From NCBI RefSeq assembly GCF_018304965.1, contig NZ_JAGQED010000021.1:21689-85688 (forward strand): DNA of 64,000 nucleotides, read 5' to 3'. Origin of the DNA: Collimonas antrihumi (GTDB lineage Bacteria; Pseudomonadota; Gammaproteobacteria; Burkholderiales; Burkholderiaceae_D). Below, one piece after another: positions 1 through 9,166 of this stretch. Position 1 is the first letter of the stretch, and the number at the start of each line of letters is the position of its first letter. A program made the position numbers and the translations under genes. The notes under the pieces were generated by a model. The model did no database searches, was not told the DNA's origin, and saw nothing but the letters and a program-made list of their open reading frames with translations.

Positions 1-128
1 GCCAACAGCCTTCGCACAAACCACTGTCGGCGTTCATCACGCAAACGTTGATGCAAGGTGACGCAGTGTGATCCGCGATGAGGCTATTGTCAGCCATGGT
101 CAGTCATAACCCGCTCGAAGCAATCCAC

Positions 129-611
129 TTAAGCCCGCAACGCAACATCGGCAACCGGCGCCGATGTCATCATTACCAGCTGCTGCGGCGTCAGGTTGAA
201 GACAGCGTGCGGATGCCCGGCCGCAGCCCAGACGCTGCCAAGCTCCAGCAGATCCTGATCTATCAGCATTACCGTCTTGCCGAGGTGGCCGATAGGACAA
301 ACGCCGCCGATGGCATAACCGATCCGTTCCCTGACGAAGCGCGCATCGGCCTTCCCCAGCGGACCGACAAGCGCCGCCACCTTGGCTTCATCGACACGAT
401 TGCTGCCGCTGGCCACCACCATCACGGCGGCGTCATCGGTCAAGCGCCTGAATACAATCGACTTGGCGATCTCGGCAACGCTGCACCCGAGCCCGGCAGC
501 AGCCTCGGCTGAGGTCTTGCCGGTTTCCGGCAACATGACGACTTGCTTGTCATGCCCCATCGCCGTCAGCAGGTCGGCAACGCGTTGGGCACTGTCGGGA
601 AGTGTATTCAT
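129..611 (-). CDS. YbaK/EbsC-family aminoacyl-tRNA deacylase
   Basis: The 160-residue protein is the size of single-domain YbaK/ProX proteins, cytosolic enzymes that hydrolyse mischarged aminoacyl-tRNAs (for example Cys-tRNA-Pro). The family pattern is visible: an N-terminal helix, the stretch AEIAKSIVFR with the usual lysine, VASGSNRVDEAKVAALVG in the middle, and a glycine-rich IGYAIGGVCPIGH segment near residue 100. It starts with ATG and lies 88 bp after the HMG-CoA lyase gene on the same strand, so it may be the last gene of that transcript, although its job is unrelated to leucine breakdown. The family is clear; the exact tRNA substrate cannot be read from the sequence. Confidence 0.88.
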   Translation of the reverse strand: MNTLPDSAQRVADLLTAMGHDKQVVMLPETGKTSAEAAAGLGCSVAEIAKSIVFRRLTDDAAVMVVASGSNRVDEAKVAALVGPLGKADARFVRERIGYAIGGVCPIGHLGKTVMLIDQDLLELGSVWAAAGHPHAVFNLTPQQLVMMTSAPVADVALRA

Positions 612-699
612 TTGAATCTACCTTATTTGGCGACGGTATCGAAATATTGAGAGTGAAGCTTGTCGTAGGTGCCGTCCGCCTTGATCGCGGCCCGGCCTT

Positions 700-1608
700 T
701 CAACTCAGACGCTTGGCCGCGATGGCGTTGCCTGCGCGGCTGGCCGCCTTGCGTCCGAGATGCGCCGAGATAAACTGCCCCGCATCCACTACCGCATCGA
801 GATCGATGCCGGTTTCGATGCCGAGCCCTTGCATAAGATACAACACGTCTTCCGACGATACGTTGCCGGTCGCGCCCTTAGCATACGGGCAGCCGCCCAG
901 GCCTGCAACAGACGAGTGATAAATCGAAATGCCGACTTCCAGGCTGGCATAAATATTTGCCAACGCCTGGCCGTAGGTATCGTGGAAATGACCTGACAGG
1001 CGTTCTATCGGGAACTCCTGCACCAGTCGTTGCATCACCGTATGCACTTTGTTCGGCGTGGCGACGCCGATGGTGTCGGCGATATCGATTTCGTCGCAGC
1101 CGAGGTCACGCAAGCGGTGCAGCACATCGACTACTGAATCTATGCTGACTTCGCCTTGATACGGACAGCCGAAAGCGCAGCTGATGCTGCCGCGCAGACG
1201 CTTGCCCTCTTGTTTGGCGACTTGCGCCACCTCACGGAACCGTTCGATAGATTCGGCGATCGAGCAATTGATATTCTTTTGCGAGAACGCTTCCGAGGCC
1301 GCACCGAAGATCACCATCTCGTCGGCGCCGGCTGCCAGTGCGGCTTCCAGGCCTTTCATGTTGGGCACCAGAGCGGAATAGATAACGCCCGGCTTGCGCT
1401 GGATGGCCGCCATCACTTCACTGGACGTCGCCATCTGCGGCACCCATTTCGGCGATACGAAGGAAGCGGCTTCGATGTTGACGAAACCGGCGTTGGTCAG
1501 CTGGTCGACCAGCGCTATCTTGACTTCGGCCGGGATGGTTTCCTTTTCATTTTGGAGGCCGTCGCGAGGGCCGACTTCGACGATTTTCACTTTGCTGGGG
1601 AATGTCAT
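700..1608 (-). CDS. liuE: Hydroxymethylglutaryl-CoA lyase
   Basis: The 302-residue enzyme cleaves HMG-CoA to acetoacetate and acetyl-CoA, the last step of leucine catabolism. The N-terminal motif VEVGPRDGLQNE is the HMGL-like TIM-barrel start with metal and substrate ligands, and the C-terminal GLGGCPYAKGATGNVSSEDV contains the signature cysteine loop of HMG-CoA lyases. The length is normal for the family. It is separated from the other liu genes by a hydroxyacid reductase gene but lies on the same strand, downstream of liuD. It completes the LiuA-E set in this window. The symbol mvaB would be equally correct. Confidence 0.95.
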   Translation of the reverse strand: MTFPSKVKIVEVGPRDGLQNEKETIPAEVKIALVDQLTNAGFVNIEAASFVSPKWVPQMATSSEVMAAIQRKPGVIYSALVPNMKGLEAALAAGADEMVIFGAASEAFSQKNINCSIAESIERFREVAQVAKQEGKRLRGSISCAFGCPYQGEVSIDSVVDVLHRLRDLGCDEIDIADTIGVATPNKVHTVMQRLVQEFPIERLSGHFHDTYGQALANIYASLEVGISIYHSSVAGLGGCPYAKGATGNVSSEDVLYLMQGLGIETGIDLDAVVDAGQFISAHLGRKAASRAGNAIAAKRLS

Positions 1609-1644
1609 GTCATCACCTATTTTTCAATTTGCAACGCTCGGTTT

Positions 1645-2595
1645 TCAATAACCTTTGGTGCGATCGACTACGCCGTTTACGCTCTGGCCATTTTCCAGCG
1701 CAAGTATCTTGTCGCGGATCTGCCGGACCGTGTCTTCATCTACCGTCACAGCCGATATATGCGGCGTGATCGTGATACGCGGCTCTTGCCAGAACGGGTG
1801 GGCTGGCGGTAAAGGTTCTTGCTCAAATACATCCAGTGTCGCGGCTGCAACCTGCCCTTCCTGGATCGATGCCAGCAGATCTGCCTCGACTACGTGGCCG
1901 CCGCGGGCCACATTGATCAGGTAGGCGCCATCTGCGCCGTCAGCGCCCTTTTGCAGTTTCTGCAGGTTTTGCCGATTCACAATCCCACGCGTGGCGTCCG
2001 TCAAAGGCAGGATGCATACCAGCACCCGCGATGCGCGCAGGAAGGCGTCGAGATCGTCGTCGCCGACAAAGCTGCGTACTCCCGGTTGGCTTTTTGGAGT
2101 ACGACTCCAGCCATTCAATGGGAAATCGAAATGCGCCAGTGCCTCGGCGATACGCGAGCCCAGTACGCCCATGCCGAGGATGCCGATAGTGAAATCGCGT
2201 TTGTCGGGCGCTGGCAACGGACGCCATTCGCCGCGCGCGGCTTGTTGGCGGTAGATGTCGTGGCGGCCGAAATAACCTAGCACGGCATGGGTTACGTAGT
2301 TCGCCATCTGGATTGCCATGCCGCCATCGTCGACCCGGATCAGCGGTACGCCGGTGGGTAGCGCTGCGCCTAGTTGCAGGATTGCGTCGACACCGGCGCC
2401 GAGGTTGAAGATGGCTTTGAGGTCGTGGCGGCCTTGCAGCATGGCTGCGGGTGGGCGCCATACGAGCGCGTAGTCGGCTGGGGCGGTGTCGCCTTCTTTC
2501 CAGAAGCGGATTTCGGCTTGTGGTAGGGCTGTGCTGAAGTCGGTGATCCAGTTTTCGAAGTCGGAGCCTGGTGGTACGTAACACAGGAGTTTCAC
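1645..2595 (-). CDS. ghrA: Glyoxylate/hydroxypyruvate reductase A (D-2-hydroxyacid dehydrogenase)
   Basis: The 316-residue protein belongs to the NAD(P)H-dependent D-2-hydroxyacid dehydrogenases and most resembles GhrA, which reduces glyoxylate and hydroxypyruvate in the cytosol. Visible features are the Rossmann motif GILGMGVLGSRIAEAL, the catalytic arginine in LINVARGGHVVEADL, the glutamate in DVFEQEPLPP and the histidine in ITPHISA. The start is GTG, preceded by AGGAC at suitable distance. It lies between liuD and liuE on the same strand. Together with aceK further upstream it suggests attention to glyoxylate metabolism, but that link is inference. Confidence 0.9.
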   Translation of the reverse strand: MKLLCYVPPGSDFENWITDFSTALPQAEIRFWKEGDTAPADYALVWRPPAAMLQGRHDLKAIFNLGAGVDAILQLGAALPTGVPLIRVDDGGMAIQMANYVTHAVLGYFGRHDIYRQQAARGEWRPLPAPDKRDFTIGILGMGVLGSRIAEALAHFDFPLNGWSRTPKSQPGVRSFVGDDDLDAFLRASRVLVCILPLTDATRGIVNRQNLQKLQKGADGADGAYLINVARGGHVVEADLLASIQEGQVAAATLDVFEQEPLPPAHPFWQEPRITITPHISAVTVDEDTVRQIRDKILALENGQSVNGVVDRTKGY

Positions 2596-2669
2596 TGTTT
2601 GGGTCCTTAAACAATTTTTTCGTTTGCGTGCAACGACTGGCGAACGCTGCGCTTTGTGCTCCGTGGGCC

Positions 2670-2731
2670 GTTAAATGGGGTCAGAGTAATTTTCGCAAAG
2701 GGCGCGAAGAAAAACTCTGACCCCATTTAAC
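2670..2731. repeat. Perfect 18-bp inverted repeat between ghrA and liuD
   Basis: Two perfect 18-base arms, GTTAAATGGGGTCAGAGT at 2670-2687 and its complement at 2714-2731, flank a 26-base spacer. The arm resembles the GGGGTCAGAG-type dispersed palindromes of proteobacteria, so it is probably a REP-type element. It could also act as a transcription terminator or RNA-stabilising hairpin after liuD, which ends at 2747. Only one copy is present in this window. Confidence 0.7.
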
Positions 2732-2746
2732 TATGTCCGCGATTCT

Positions 2747-4765
2747 TTAAGCCGCCTTAAAGACTAGCAACTGCGCCGATTCGCTTACTTGATCGCCCAC
2801 TGTGTACAACAACTCTTCTACAAGGCCATCAGACGGGGCGGCGATCGTGTGTTCCATTTTCATGGCTTCCATGATGAGTAATGGTGCGCCTTTTTTTACC
2901 TGTTCGCCTTGGGTTACCAGCAGCGCGACGATCTTGCCTGGCATCGGTGCTGTGAGGCGGCCGCCTTCGGCTTCGGTGTCGCCAGCATGCAGCAGCGGGT
3001 CGACATAGCCTAGCGTGTACTGGCTGCCGGCGTAAAACACGTGGAACTGTTCGCCTTCGCGCACTACCGTGCCGGCTACGGTTCTGTCGCCAAGGCTGAT
3101 TTCGATGGCGTTACCGTCTTGCTCCAGCACGGTCATCTGCTTGAAAGTCTGGGCGCCGAACTGCTCATGATGCAGCAACCAGCGGCCTGCCTCGTAGGTG
3201 ACGTCGAGTGGACTGGCGTTGCCGTCGTCGACAAATGCGAGGCGGCGTTGCAGGCTGCCGTTCAGGCGCCAGCCATCGGTATTGGTCCACGGATCACTGC
3301 CGGCGTTGTTTGCCGCATTACGTTCCGATAGCAGCAACGATGCTGCCGCCAAAGCGAATACTTCGATCGCCACCGGAGTAGCGGCGGGAAACAGGGTATC
3401 TTGATGACGTTCGATCAGGCCGGTATCCAGATCCGCTTCGGAGAATGGCTTGCCGGCAATCAGGCGCTGCAGGAATTTGACGTTGCTGGCGAGACCGACG
3501 ATCTGATATTGCGCCAGCGCTTTCGCCATCGCAGCCAATGCTTGTTGCCGGTCCTGGCCCCAGACGATCAGCTTGGCGATCATCGGATCGTAGAACGGTG
3601 AGATCGCATCGCCTTGACGCACGCCGGAATCGATCCGGACGATGCTGGCGTTTGATTGGCTGACCTCGAACTCGGTGGCCGCCGGCGTGCGCAGATGGCG
3701 TAACGTGCCTATCGACGGCAAGAATCCCTTGTCCGGATTTTCTGCATAGATACGCGCTTCCAGTGCATGGCCGCTCAGTTTCAATTGCTCCTGTTTGAGT
3801 GGCAACGGTTCGCCTGAAGCTACCCGCAACTGCCATTCGACCAGATCGAGGCCGGTAATCATTTCCGTCACCGGATGTTCTACCTGCAGGCGCGTGTTCA
3901 TCTCCATGAAATAGAAAGAACCATCCTGATTGGCGATGAACTCCACCGTACCGGCGCCAACGTACCCGACTGCCTTGGCCGCTGCCACAGCGGCTTCACC
4001 CATGGCGCGCCGGCGTTCCGGTGTCATGCCAGGTGCAGGCGCTTCTTCCAGCACTTTCTGATGGCGGCGCTGTACCGAGCAGTCGCGCTCGAACAGATAG
4101 ACGCAATCGCCCTGGGTATCGGCAAACACCTGGATTTCGATGTGACGTGGACGGGTCAGGTAACGTTCGACCAGCACTTTGTCGTCGCCGAAACTGTTGA
4201 TCGCTTCGCGTTTGCAGGAAGCCAGCGCAGCCTTGAAATCGGCGCTTTGCTCGACGATGCGCATCCCCTTCCCGCCGCCGCCGGCGCTGGCTTTCAGCAA
4301 CACCGGGTAAGTGATCTTATCGGCTTGCTGTTGCAAGAAATCGGCATCCTGGTTCTCGCCGTGATAACCGGGCACCAGCGGCACCTTGGCTTTTTCCATC
4401 AATTCCTTGGCGGCCGACTTCGAGCCCATCGCCGAAATCGCACTGGCAGGCGGGCCGATGAATACCAGGCCGGCCTTGGCGCATGCTTGGGCAAACTGCG
4501 CGTTTTCAGACAGGAAACCGTAGCCGGGATGAATTGCCTGCGCGCCAGTGGCCAAGGCCACTTCGATGATCTTGTCGGCGCGCAGGTAACTTTCCTTGGC
4601 CGCAGCCGGCCCGATCAGCACCGCCTCGTCACACACCGCAACGTGCTTGGCGCCAGCGTCGGCATCCGAATACACGGCCACGGTCTTGATACCCATGCGC
4701 CGTGCGGTGGCTGCCACGCGGCAGGCAATCTCGCCGCGATTGGCAATCAGTATCTTGGTAAACAT
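2747..4765 (-). CDS. liuD: Biotin-dependent acyl-CoA carboxylase alpha subunit, probably methylcrotonyl-CoA carboxylase
   Basis: The 672-residue protein has the order biotin carboxylase N domain (MFTKILIANRGEIACRV), ATP-grasp with the glycine-rich KASAGGGGKGMRIV loop, the biotin carboxylase C domain, and a C-terminal biotinyl domain with the attachment motif EAMKMEH. It carboxylates biotin with ATP and bicarbonate; the beta subunit LiuB, encoded at 12252-13874, transfers the carboxyl to 3-methylcrotonyl-CoA. The ATG at 4765 is chosen because GGGGGAG lies 5 bases upstream and the protein then begins as the family does. It starts only 23 bp after bioB, so it is probably co-transcribed with biotin synthesis. 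Substrate assignment rests on the liu context. Confidence 0.93.
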   Translation of the reverse strand: MFTKILIANRGEIACRVAATARRMGIKTVAVYSDADAGAKHVAVCDEAVLIGPAAAKESYLRADKIIEVALATGAQAIHPGYGFLSENAQFAQACAKAGLVFIGPPASAISAMGSKSAAKELMEKAKVPLVPGYHGENQDADFLQQQADKITYPVLLKASAGGGGKGMRIVEQSADFKAALASCKREAINSFGDDKVLVERYLTRPRHIEIQVFADTQGDCVYLFERDCSVQRRHQKVLEEAPAPGMTPERRRAMGEAAVAAAKAVGYVGAGTVEFIANQDGSFYFMEMNTRLQVEHPVTEMITGLDLVEWQLRVASGEPLPLKQEQLKLSGHALEARIYAENPDKGFLPSIGTLRHLRTPAATEFEVSQSNASIVRIDSGVRQGDAISPFYDPMIAKLIVWGQDRQQALAAMAKALAQYQIVGLASNVKFLQRLIAGKPFSEADLDTGLIERHQDTLFPAATPVAIEVFALAAASLLLSERNAANNAGSDPWTNTDGWRLNGSLQRRLAFVDDGNASPLDVTYEAGRWLLHHEQFGAQTFKQMTVLEQDGNAIEISLGDRTVAGTVVREGEQFHVFYAGSQYTLGYVDPLLHAGDTEAEGGRLTAPMPGKIVALLVTQGEQVKKGAPLLIMEAMKMEHTIAAPSDGLVEELLYTVGDQVSESAQLLVFKAA

Positions 4766-4788
4766 GCTGTCTCCCCCAGTTATATTAT

Positions 4789-5835
4789 TTATTGCGGTTG
4801 GGTATTGCTGTCGGCGGTAACTTCGCAACGTGCATCGAATACCGATGACCGCGAATGCATGCCGAGTTTTTCCAGCAAGGCACGGTCCTCTTCCACTTCC
4901 GGATTACCGGTGGTGAGCAACTTGTCGCCGTAGAAAATCGAGTTGGCGCCGGCCAGGAAACACAGCGACTGGATCGCCTCACCCATCTGCCGGCGGCCAG
5001 CGGACAAACGCACGCGCGCCTTCGGCATGGTGATACGGGCCACGGCCACGGTGCGCACGAATTCGAACAAGTCGATCGGATCTATGCCGTGCAAAGGCGT
5101 GCCTTCGACTTGCACCAGATTGTTCACCGGCACCGATTCCGGATACGGTTCCAGATTCGCCAGTTGCGCCACCAGGCCGGCACGTTGCAGGCGCGATTCG
5201 CCCATGCCGACGATGCCGCCGCAGCAGACCTTGATGCCGGCGCCGCGCACGCTGTCGAGCGTATCCAGGCGGTTCTGGTAATCGCGGGTGGTGATGATGT
5301 CGCCGTAGATTTCCGGTGCGGTATCGAGATTGTGGTTGTAGTAATCGAGGCCGGCGCCCTTCAGGCGCTCAGCCTGGCCTTCGCCCAGCATGCCCAGCGT
5401 GGCGCAGGTTTCGAGGCCCAACGCCTTGACTTCGCGCACCATTTCTTCGACCTTTTCCAAGTCGCGGTCTTTCGGCTCACGCCATGCCGCGCCCATGCAG
5501 AAACGGGTTGCGCCATGCGCCTTGGCTTGGCGGGCGGCTTCCAGCACGGTATCCAGCGGCAGGATTTTCTGGGCGGTGACGCCGGTGTCGTAACGTGCCG
5601 CTTGCGGGCAGTAGCCGCAATCTTCCGGGCAGCCGCCGGTCTTGATCGACAACAGCGTCGCCAGCTCGACTTCATTCGGGTCGAAATTTTCACGATGCAC
5701 TTGCTGCGCCTTGAACAACAGTTCGTTGAACGGCAGGTTGAACAAATCCAGCACGGTTTGCACCGGCCACTTGGCGTCGGCTGGCAGCACCATAGGCTTG
5801 GCGGCTGGCTGGAATGTAATTGGTTGCGATGACAT
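4789..5835 (-). CDS. bioB: Biotin synthase
   Basis: This radical-SAM enzyme inserts sulfur into dethiobiotin. The cluster motif [10 protein letters not shown] (CxxxCxxC) that binds the 4Fe-4S/SAM centre is present near residue 55, and the conserved arginine/cysteine residues for the second cluster follow ([24 protein letters not shown]). The ATG at 5835 has AAGGAAG upstream and gives 348 residues, close to the family length. It is the last gene of the bioF-bioA-bioD-bioB run and leads directly into liuD. Confidence 0.97.
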   Translation of the reverse strand: MSSQPITFQPAAKPMVLPADAKWPVQTVLDLFNLPFNELLFKAQQVHRENFDPNEVELATLLSIKTGGCPEDCGYCPQAARYDTGVTAQKILPLDTVLEAARQAKAHGATRFCMGAAWREPKDRDLEKVEEMVREVKALGLETCATLGMLGEGQAERLKGAGLDYYNHNLDTAPEIYGDIITTRDYQNRLDTLDSVRGAGIKVCCGGIVGMGESRLQRAGLVAQLANLEPYPESVPVNNLVQVEGTPLHGIDPIDLFEFVRTVAVARITMPKARVRLSAGRRQMGEAIQSLCFLAGANSIFYGDKLLTTGNPEVEEDRALLEKLGMHSRSSVFDARCEVTADSNTQPQ

Positions 5836-5867
5836 GATCAGACTTCCTTTGTGTTGAGGGAATACGG

Positions 5868-6617
5868 TTACGAGTTTGGTGTATTGCCGGATGGCGCAGG
5901 CCACCCCGGTAAACAGGAAAAATTCAAATGACTGGCGGCGGCCTCGACCAGCGCCTTGGCGGGCAACGCGTTCATGCGCGGCACGTGGCCTAGAAATGGT
6001 GCATCAATGCGATTCTTCAATGCGGCAATGTTGGCGTCGCCGTTGAGCATGGTCGGGTCGACCGTGTTGGCAACCCAGCCGGCCAGCCGCAAGCCGCGCG
6101 CGGCAATCGCCTCGACCGTCAGCAATGCATGGCTTATGCAACCCAGCCGCAAACCGACCACCAGCACCACCGGCAAACCGAGCTGCTGCGCCAGGTCGGC
6201 GGTATCGTGGGTATCGTTGAGCGGCACGCGGAAGCCGCCCACGCCTTCGACTATCACGGCGTCGGCCAGCTCGGCGAGCTGTCGATAACATGACAGGATA
6301 TGCGCCAGTTCGATCGGCCGCTCTTCTTGTTCTGCGGCGATATGCGGTGCGGTCGCCTGACGCAATAGAAACGGTGTAGTCAATTCCTGTGGCAGCTTCA
6401 CACTGGCCTCTGCCGCCAGGATATCGGCATCGTCGTTGTGCCAGACGCCATCGCGCAATTCAGCGCCGGCAGCGACCGGTTTCATGCCGGCGCTGCGAAC
6501 ACCGGTTTTAGTCAGTCCATGCAGCAAGGCGCCGGCGATCAGCGTCTTGCCGATTTCTGTATCGGTGCCGGCGACGAACCACGCGGCCTTTTGGGTATTT
6601 ACGATAGGGTCAGTCAT
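5868..6617 (-). CDS. bioD: ATP-dependent dethiobiotin synthetase
   Basis: The 249-residue protein closes the ureido ring of dethiobiotin from DAPA, CO2 and ATP. The P-loop-like N terminus [21 protein letters not shown] is typical, and GMKPVAAG and the [13 protein letters not shown] segment match the family active site. Its start overlaps the end of bioA by 8 bases, which suggests translational coupling. The C terminus carries a short Pro/Ser tail. The length is slightly above the E. coli enzyme (about 225). Confidence 0.95.
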   Translation of the reverse strand: MTDPIVNTQKAAWFVAGTDTEIGKTLIAGALLHGLTKTGVRSAGMKPVAAGAELRDGVWHNDDADILAAEASVKLPQELTTPFLLRQATAPHIAAEQEERPIELAHILSCYRQLAELADAVIVEGVGGFRVPLNDTHDTADLAQQLGLPVVLVVGLRLGCISHALLTVEAIAARGLRLAGWVANTVDPTMLNGDANIAALKNRIDAPFLGHVPRMNALPAKALVEAAASHLNFSCLPGWPAPSGNTPNS

Positions 6618-7989
6618 GATCGATCACGCTTTCGAAAACCATGGCAGTGCGAGTAGCCAGCAACTCGATCTCTTCATCGTCGAGAATATACGGCGGCATC
6701 AGGTAGACCGTTTTTCCGATCGGCCGCAGCAGCAATTCATGCTCCACCGCGCTGCTGAAAAACCGGCGTGAAAATGTCGCCGCGTGCGCCTTGCTATCGA
6801 TGACGGCGTCAAAAGCCCAGATCATGCCGCGTTGACGGAAATGCTGCACTTTAGGATGCTGCGCCAAAGGCGCCAACGCGGCGGTAATGCGTTCTGCCCG
6901 CCGGCGATTGACGTTGATCACATCGTCTTCCCGGAAAATCGCCAGCGTTGCCAGCGCAGCACGGCAAGCCAGCGGATTACCGGTGTAGGAATGCGAGTGG
7001 AGGAAACCGCGCGCCAGGTCGTTATCGTAGAAAGCCTGATAGATTTCGTCGCGCGTCATCACCAGCGACAAAGGCAGGTAACCGCCGCTGATGCCTTTCG
7101 ACAGACACAGGAAATCCGGCCAGATTGGCGCCTCTCCCGGCGCAGCCGCCTGCTCGGAAGCGAAGAAAGTACCGGTGCGGCCGCAGCCGACGGCAATTTC
7201 ATCAAAAATCAGGTGGACTTTGTAGCGGTCGCATAAAGCGCGCAATTCGCGCAGATAAACCGGATCGTGCATCGCCATGCCGGTGGCGCATTGCACCAGC
7301 GGTTCGATGATGATGGCGGCGATATGGCTGGAACGCTGCTGCAACAATTTTTCCAGTGTTGCAGCTGCCCGGTGGGCGACGTCGGCAGCGCTCTCAGCGT
7401 CGCGCGCGCCACGTGCATCGGGCGACGCCACCACATGCGCCTGGCGCAGCAAGGGGCCATAGGCATCGCGAAACAACGGCACGTCGGTAACCGCCAACGC
7501 GCCGATGGTTTCGCCGTGATAACTGCCTTTCAGGCACACGAACTCCTGCTTGTCGGTGTAACCCGCGTTACGCCATGCATGGAAACTCATCTTCAAGGCG
7601 ATCTCGACTGCCGAGGCGCCGTCGGAGGCATAGAAACAATGACCCAGCACATTGCCGGTGCGCGCCGCCAGCTGCTCAGACAACTGCACGACCGGTTCAT
7701 GCGTAAAGCCGGCCAGCATGGCGTGTTCGAGCTGGTCGATCTGATCTTTCAATGCGGTATTGATGCGTGGATTGGCATGGCCGAACAGGTTGACCCACCA
7801 GGAGCTGATCGCATCCAGGTAGCGTTTGCCGTCGCTGTCATACAGCCAGGCGCCACGGCCGCGGCTGACCGCGATCAGCGGCACCGATTCATGGTGCTGC
7901 ATTTGGGTACACGGATGCCAGACACTGTTCAGGCTACGCTGAATCAGATCCGACTGTGGTGCAAGTGCATCTGTACTATTCTTACGCAA
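6610..7989 (-). CDS. bioA: Adenosylmethionine--8-amino-7-oxononanoate aminotransferase
   Basis: The class-III PLP aminotransferase converts KAPA to DAPA using SAM as amino donor. Seen are [16 protein letters not shown] near the N terminus, the [12 protein letters not shown] segment, the PLP-aspartate in [14 protein letters not shown] and the lysine in [14 protein letters not shown]. The best start is a TTG at 7989: AGGA lies 6 bases upstream, and the codon overlaps the last codons and stop of bioF, giving 459 residues that begin MRKNSTDAL. An upstream in-frame ATG at 8022 lies inside bioF without a clear ribosome site. The rare start and overlap imply coupling to bioF. Confidence 0.93.
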   Translation of the reverse strand: MRKNSTDALAPQSDLIQRSLNSVWHPCTQMQHHESVPLIAVSRGRGAWLYDSDGKRYLDAISSWWVNLFGHANPRINTALKDQIDQLEHAMLAGFTHEPVVQLSEQLAARTGNVLGHCFYASDGASAVEIALKMSFHAWRNAGYTDKQEFVCLKGSYHGETIGALAVTDVPLFRDAYGPLLRQAHVVASPDARGARDAESAADVAHRAAATLEKLLQQRSSHIAAIIIEPLVQCATGMAMHDPVYLRELRALCDRYKVHLIFDEIAVGCGRTGTFFASEQAAAPGEAPIWPDFLCLSKGISGGYLPLSLVMTRDEIYQAFYDNDLARGFLHSHSYTGNPLACRAALATLAIFREDDVINVNRRRAERITAALAPLAQHPKVQHFRQRGMIWAFDAVIDSKAHAATFSRRFFSSAVEHELLLRPIGKTVYLMPPYILDDEEIELLATRTAMVFESVIDHD

Positions 7990-9166
7990 TTGTGTTCCTC
8001 GTATAGTGCTCAGCCAGCACATGCAGTGCGCTGACCAACTTATCTATTTGTTCAATGCTGTGCGCCGCCGACAGCGATATGCGCAAGCGCGCGGTGTCTT
8101 TCGGCACGGTCGGCGGCCGGATCGCCGGCACCCAGATGCCTTGCTCGCGCAGCCCTGCCATCAGATCCAGCGCCAGCTGGTTATCTTCAACGATCAACGC
8201 TTGCACCGGCGTTTCTGACGGCAGCAAAGGCCAGGGCAAGCTAGCCAATCCGCTGCGCAGCCGCGCAATCAAATCGCGCAAGTGCTGTTGCCGCCAATCC
8301 TCGACCTGCATCAGCTTGACTGCCGCCAGCAAAGCGCTCGCCAGCATGGGTGGGCTGGCCGTAGTAAACACGTAGGTGCGCGCCCGCTGCAGCAACCATT
8401 CAATCAGCAGCGCATCGCCGGCGACGAAGGCGCCTGCCACTCCGGCCGCTTTGCCCAAGGTCCCCATATACAGGATGCGTTGCGACTGCAATCCGAAATG
8501 CGCCAGGCTGCCGCGTCCTTGCGGACCCAACACGCCGAAGCCGTGGGCATCGTCGACCAGCAGCCAGGCATCGTATTTTTCGCACAAGGCCAGCAGTTCC
8601 GGTAATGGCGCGATATCGCCATCCATGCTGAACACGGCATCGGTGACGATCAGCTTGCGCGGGTGATCGCTCTTGGCCAGCAATTGTTCCAGTCTTGCCA
8701 CATCGGCATGCGGGTAGATGCGGAACTGCGCACCCGACAAACGCGCGCCGTCTATCAGGCAGGCGTGATTCAGGCGATCTGAAAATACGATATCGCCGGG
8801 GCCGACCAGTGCCGGGATGGTCCCCATGTTCGCCATGTAGCCGGTCGAAAAATGCAAGGCGCGCGGCATGCCGACGAATTCCGCCAGCGCCAGTTCCAAT
8901 TCCTCAACCACGCTGGTGTGGCCGCTGATCAAGGCTGATGCGCTGGCGCCGACGCCGTATCGGTCGAGCCCGGCTTGCGCTGCAGCACGCAGAGCCGGAT
9001 GGTTCGCCAGGCCCAGATAATCGTTGCTGCAAAAGGACAGGTATTGCCGGCCATCGACATCCAGCAACGGCTCCTGCGGACCATCGACGATGCGCCGCTT
9101 GCGCAACAGCTTCTGCTCTTGCAACGCAGCCAGCTGGTCGCGGATCTGGGTCAGCAACTCAGGCAT
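7982..9166 (-). CDS. bioF: 8-amino-7-oxononanoate synthase
   Basis: The PLP enzyme condenses pimeloyl thioester with L-alanine, the first committed step of ring assembly. Seen are SFCSNDYLGLANHP, the glycine-rich HFSTGYMANMG, the DDAHGFGVLG loop that binds PLP and the catalytic lysine in MGTLGKAAGVAG. The ATG at 9166, with GGAGG 6 bases upstream, overlaps the stop region of the preceding P450 gene by 8 bases, and gives 394 residues. A longer reading from 9232 would add a Gln/Arg-rich tail that belongs to the P450 frame. Confidence 0.96.
   Translation of the reverse strand: MPELLTQIRDQLAALQEQKLLRKRRIVDGPQEPLLDVDGRQYLSFCSNDYLGLANHPALRAAAQAGLDRYGVGASASALISGHTSVVEELELALAEFVGMPRALHFSTGYMANMGTIPALVGPGDIVFSDRLNHACLIDGARLSGAQFRIYPHADVARLEQLLAKSDHPRKLIVTDAVFSMDGDIAPLPELLALCEKYDAWLLVDDAHGFGVLGPQGRGSLAHFGLQSQRILYMGTLGKAAGVAGAFVAGDALLIEWLLQRARTYVFTTASPPMLASALLAAVKLMQVEDWRQQHLRDLIARLRSGLASLPWPLLPSETPVQALIVEDNQLALDLMAGLREQGIWVPAIRPPTVPKDTARLRISLSAAHSIEQIDKLVSALHVLAEHYTRNTIA

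Noticed and set aside
1156..1812. Long plus-strand open frame opposite liuE and ghrA
   Set aside because: It mirrors the third-position GC of two well-supported genes and has no family sequence or ribosome site.
3875..4933. 352-codon plus-strand frame opposite liuD and bioB
   Set aside because: Antisense shadow of two certain genes; His/Arg/Gln-rich content typical of such shadows.
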